Of a DNA stretch of 17,033 nt, positions 14,981 through 17,033 are shown in pieces. The number at the start of each line of letters is the position of its first letter. Position 1 is the stretch's first letter. A program made the translations under genes and the position numbers. A model generated the notes under the pieces. It searched no databases and was not told the origin of the DNA. It saw only the letters and a program-made list of their open reading frames with translations. Source of the stretch: Collinsella aerofaciens. Lineage in GTDB: Bacteria; Actinomycetota; Coriobacteriia; Coriobacteriales; Coriobacteriaceae. The stretch covers positions 1-17,033 of the forward strand of contig JAJXHK010000029.1 of NCBI GenBank assembly GCA_021639365.1. The letters are read 5' to 3'.

Positions 14981-15049
14981 CTGACCCGCAGCCGCCCCAT
15001 TCCTGCACCCATAGGCCTGCGCCGTCCGGCGCTCAACGAAAGGCATCCC

Positions 15050-16333
15050 ATGTCACTTGCAGCTCAACAATCGCTTGAATCCCATTACGTTATGCATACC
15101 TTTGGCCGCTCTCCGGTCGAGTTTGTCGAGGGCCACGGCATGAAACTCACCGGCGACGATGGCCGTGAGTACCTCGACTTTCTTGCCGGCATCGGCGTGT
15201 GCAGCCTGGGTCATGGCGACCCGGCTGTGCTCTCGGCGCTCGAGGCACAGACCAAAAAGCTCATGCATGTCTCCAATTACTTCTACATTGAGCAGCGCGG
15301 ACAGGTCGCGGCGCTGCTGTCCAAGCTTGCTAACGACGACGTAGATGGTGCGCGCGTGCTTGCCGATGCCATTGCCGCCGGCGATGAGACCACGGCAGCT
15401 GCTCTTGGTGCCCCGGCTGCGGACGAGCAGGTGTGGGAGACCTTCTTTGCCAACTCCGGCGCCGAGGCCAACGAGGGCTCGATGAAGCTCGCGCGCCTGT
15501 ACGCCAAGCGTGCCGGTAACGGCGGCAACACTATCGTGTGCATGCGCGGCGGCTTCCACGGCCGTACGCTCGAGACCATTGCCGCCACCATGCAGGATTG
15601 GCTGCAGGATAGTTTCCGCCCGCTGCCGGGTGGCTTTGTGGCCTGCACGCCCAACGATATCGATGAACTGCGTGCAATCTTTAAGCGGCTGGGGAGCGAA
15701 ATTTGTGCCGTGATGCTCGAGCCGATTCAGGGCGAGAGCGGTGTGCACCCCATGACCGAGGAGTTTATGGCGGCAGCGCGCGACCTGGCACACGAAGTGG
15801 GCGCCGTGCTTATCGCCGACGAGGTCCAGTGCGGCATCTTCCGCTCCGGCAAGACGTTCGCTTACCAGACCTATGGCGTGGAGCCCGACATCATGAGTCT
15901 TGCCAAGGGCATCGCCGACGGCGTTCCCATGGGCGCTGTGGTGGCAAAGAAAGAGATCGCCGACGTGTTTAAGCCCGGCGATCACGGTTCGACTTTTGGC
16001 GGTAGCTGCTTGGCCATCGCGGCGTGCGCCACGACGCTCTCCGCGCTCGTGCGCGGCGATTATGCCGACCACGCTGCCAAGGTAGGCGCCTATATGGAGG
16101 CAAAACTCGCCAAGTTACCGCATGTTACCGATGCGCGCGGTCGCGGCTTGATGCTCGGCTGCGACCTGGATGAGGCAGCGGGCGACGCGCATGATATTGT
16201 TGCCCGCGCGCTGGCCGCCGGTGCCGTGATTAACGCTACGGGTGCCCATACGCTGCGTTTCCTGCCGCCGCTCGTCTGCGAGGAATCCGACGTGGACAGT
16301 CTGATCGAGATCATGTCGGGTGTCTTGGGCTAA
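15050..16333 (+). CDS. argD: Acetylornithine aminotransferase
   Basis: The 427-aa PLP enzyme converts N-acetylglutamate semialdehyde and glutamate to N-acetylornithine and 2-oxoglutarate. Class-III aminotransferase features are LDFLAGIGVCSLGH (42-55), FFANSGAEANE (132-142), GGFHGRT (167-173), LIADEVQCG (254-262, Asp257 to the PLP ring nitrogen), the Schiff-base lysine in SLAKGIADG (283-291, Lys286) and GSTFGGSCLA (313-322). Two oddities are seen. About 30 acidic, Ala-rich residues (95-128) lie ahead of FFANSG where most ArgDs have only a short turn. The usual GGNPLA is GGSCLA. Ornithine or succinyl substrates remain possible, but the operon favours ArgD. It is the last gene of argCJBD. Confidence 0.95.
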   Translation: MSLAAQQSLESHYVMHTFGRSPVEFVEGHGMKLTGDDGREYLDFLAGIGVCSLGHGDPAVLSALEAQTKKLMHVSNYFYIEQRGQVAALLSKLANDDVDGARVLADAIAAGDETTAAALGAPAADEQVWETFFANSGAEANEGSMKLARLYAKRAGNGGNTIVCMRGGFHGRTLETIAATMQDWLQDSFRPLPGGFVACTPNDIDELRAIFKRLGSEICAVMLEPIQGESGVHPMTEEFMAAARDLAHEVGAVLIADEVQCGIFRSGKTFAYQTYGVEPDIMSLAKGIADGVPMGAVVAKKEIADVFKPGDHGSTFGGSCLAIAACATTLSALVRGDYADHAAKVGAYMEAKLAKLPHVTDARGRGLMLGCDLDEAAGDAHDIVARALAAGAVINATGAHTLRFLPPLVCEESDVDSLIEIMSGVLG

Positions 16334-16358
16334 CGCGGCGCAATAACTCAATTTTGAC

Positions 16359-16418
16359 CGGGTTCCGGACTGCGGACGTGCCATATGCGGCACGATTCGG
16401 CGGTCTGGAGCCCGTTTT
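16359..16418 (+). terminator. Terminator of the argCJBD operon
   Basis: A long imperfect hairpin starts with CGGG at 16359 and ends with CCCG at 16411-16414, with an apical GTGCC/GGCAC stem, followed directly by TTTT (16415-16418). It begins 26 bp after the argD stop. Confidence 0.85.
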
Positions 16419-16450
16419 GCCATAAATCTGCAATGGCCAGGAGAGCCTTT

Positions 16451-16660
16451 GGACAAAAAATGCCAGATATGAGTACTGTCACCAGTTGAATCTCATATGA
16501 AACCGACTACTTAGGATTAGTTAGACCACACATGTTCAGTTATGTTAATGGGAAAACAGCTAGTAAAGGCTTCAAATCGCTGATTCAGAGCTAGATTTAT
16601 CCAGCGAAACCCAAAAATCGCTGCTACAAAATTGGTAACAGTACTCATTTTTGCCATTTT
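16451..16660. repeat. AT-rich segment bounded by near-perfect inverted repeats
   Basis: ATGAGTACTGTCACCA (16469-16484) and the reverse complement of 16633-16648 match at 15 of 16 positions. Looser similarity continues outward (A-rich ATGCC/ATGGC) and inward. The interior (16485-16632) is distinctly AT-rich compared with the flanking arg operon. A minus-strand open frame through it (about 43 codons from 16648) has no clear ribosome binding site and no family I recognise. A MITE-like element or a structured RNA is the most likely explanation. Confidence 0.6.
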
Positions 16661-16718
16661 ATGGCCACGACCTTTGTGACAGACGTGCTGGCGGGTTCGA
16701 ATCCCTCTGCGATGGGCC

Positions 16719-16750
16719 CAAAAAAGAAAGGCCTCCATCACTGGAGGCCT
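16719..16750 (-). terminator. Minus-strand intrinsic terminator in repeat unit one
   Basis: AGGCCTCCA (16729-16737) and TGGAGGCCT (16742-16750) form a 9-bp stem with a 4-nt loop. On the minus strand the stem is followed by TTTCTTTTTT, a proper U-tract; on the plus strand no U-tract follows. It lies about 10 bp beyond the minus-strand tRNA-like CCA end. Confidence 0.65.
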
Positions 16751-16904
16751 AACAATTCAGTGGTGGGCGATGAGGGATGTCGCGTGCGGCTGACGCCGCC
16801 CGCTCTCGCTTCGGGCCTACGGCCCTCGCGTGCTGCGCTGGAAAACGCTTCGCGTTTCCTCAGCTCCGCACCCTTGCGGGTTCGAATCCCATGCGCTGAG
16901 CCCG

Positions 16905-16934
16905 AAAAAGAAAGGCCTCCAGTGATGGAGGCCT
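16905..16934 (-). terminator. Minus-strand intrinsic terminator in repeat unit two
   Basis: The same 9-bp stem recurs (16913-16921 with 16926-16934), again followed on the minus strand by TTTCTTTTT. The loop is GTGA here and TCAC in unit one, so the loops are reverse complements of each other. Confidence 0.65.
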
Positions 16935-17033
16935 AACAAATCAGTGGTGGGCGATGAGGGATGTCTGCGTGCGGCTGGCGCCGCCCGCTCTCGCTTCGGG
17001 CCTACGGCCCTCGCGTGCTGCGCTGGAAAACGC

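Larger units (their letters stand above)
16691..17033. repeat. Tandem direct repeat, about 185 bp per unit, with tRNA-like pieces
   Basis: Unit one (16691-16875) and unit two (16876 to the window edge) are highly similar. Each starts with GCGGGTTCGAATCCC, a tRNA T-arm sequence on the plus strand, passes through a hairpin, and then contains TGGTGGGCGATGAGGGAT. Read on the minus strand, that last piece is a tRNA 3' end with CCA (CATCGCCCACCA). A GC-rich stretch with several small hairpins completes the unit. No complete cloverleaf can be drawn, so these appear to be tRNA-derived remnants and not functional tRNAs. The second unit is cut by the window end. Confidence 0.8.

Noticed and set aside
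16691..16904. Functional tRNA genes suggested by GGTTCGAATCC motifs
   Set aside because: I could not pair an acceptor stem, D-arm and anticodon arm around either T-arm motif; only 3'-end-like pieces are present.
16691..17033. CRISPR array
   Set aside because: The unit is about 185 bp and almost wholly repeated, with no short unique spacers and no cas genes nearby.

Overview
The window is about 17 kb of GC-rich bacterial chromosome. Protein-level resemblance (ArgB and PPOX-family sequences, a fused ECF ATPase, and a dedicated riboflavin importer under an FMN riboswitch) and the style of the intergenic repeats suggest an Actinomycetota gut anaerobe of the Coriobacteriia, probably Collinsella or a close relative. 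That placement is an inference from pattern recognition, not from a search.

Layout, left to right. (1) 1-181: the C-terminal end of an unidentified plus-strand gene runs into a strong hairpin that lies between two convergent genes. (2) 181-3513: two divergently transcribed hydrolases share a 159-bp intergenic region. They are an M20-family amidohydrolase on the minus strand and an Amidohydrolase_3 (YtcJ-like) enzyme on the plus strand. The second ends in an intrinsic terminator. (3) 3514-4361: about 850 bp without a convincing gene. It holds a direct repeat spaced 21 bp, a 29-bp inverted-repeat pair, a 205-bp concentric imperfect palindrome and the presumed groES promoter region. (4) 4362-6560: the groES-groEL chaperonin operon, followed by a nearly perfect 145-bp fold-back. 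(5) 6726-11281: a promoter, an FMN (RFN) riboswitch, a complete group-I ECF riboflavin importer (RibU, a fused EcfA1-EcfA2, EcfT), and two tandem PPOX-family flavoproteins, closed by a terminator. The shared theme is flavin: import of the precursor and proteins expected to use FMN. (6) 11326-16418: ArgR-type operator sequences, then argC-argJ-argB-argD and a long terminator. These genes encode most of the acetylated (cyclic) ornithine pathway from glutamate, with ArgJ recycling the acetyl group and an ArgB of the arginine-inhibitable type. (7) 16419-17033: an AT-rich segment bounded by near-perfect inverted repeats, then a roughly 185-bp direct tandem repeat containing tRNA 3'-end-like pieces and intrinsic terminators.

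The coding content is conventional and mostly well identified. The least explained part is the non-coding part: at least four fold-back or inverted-repeat structures of 145-245 bp, plus the tRNA-like tandem repeat. They cluster at operon boundaries and match no feature I can name with confidence. They are the best candidates for something undescribed, most likely families of small repeats (MITE-like) or structured RNAs.
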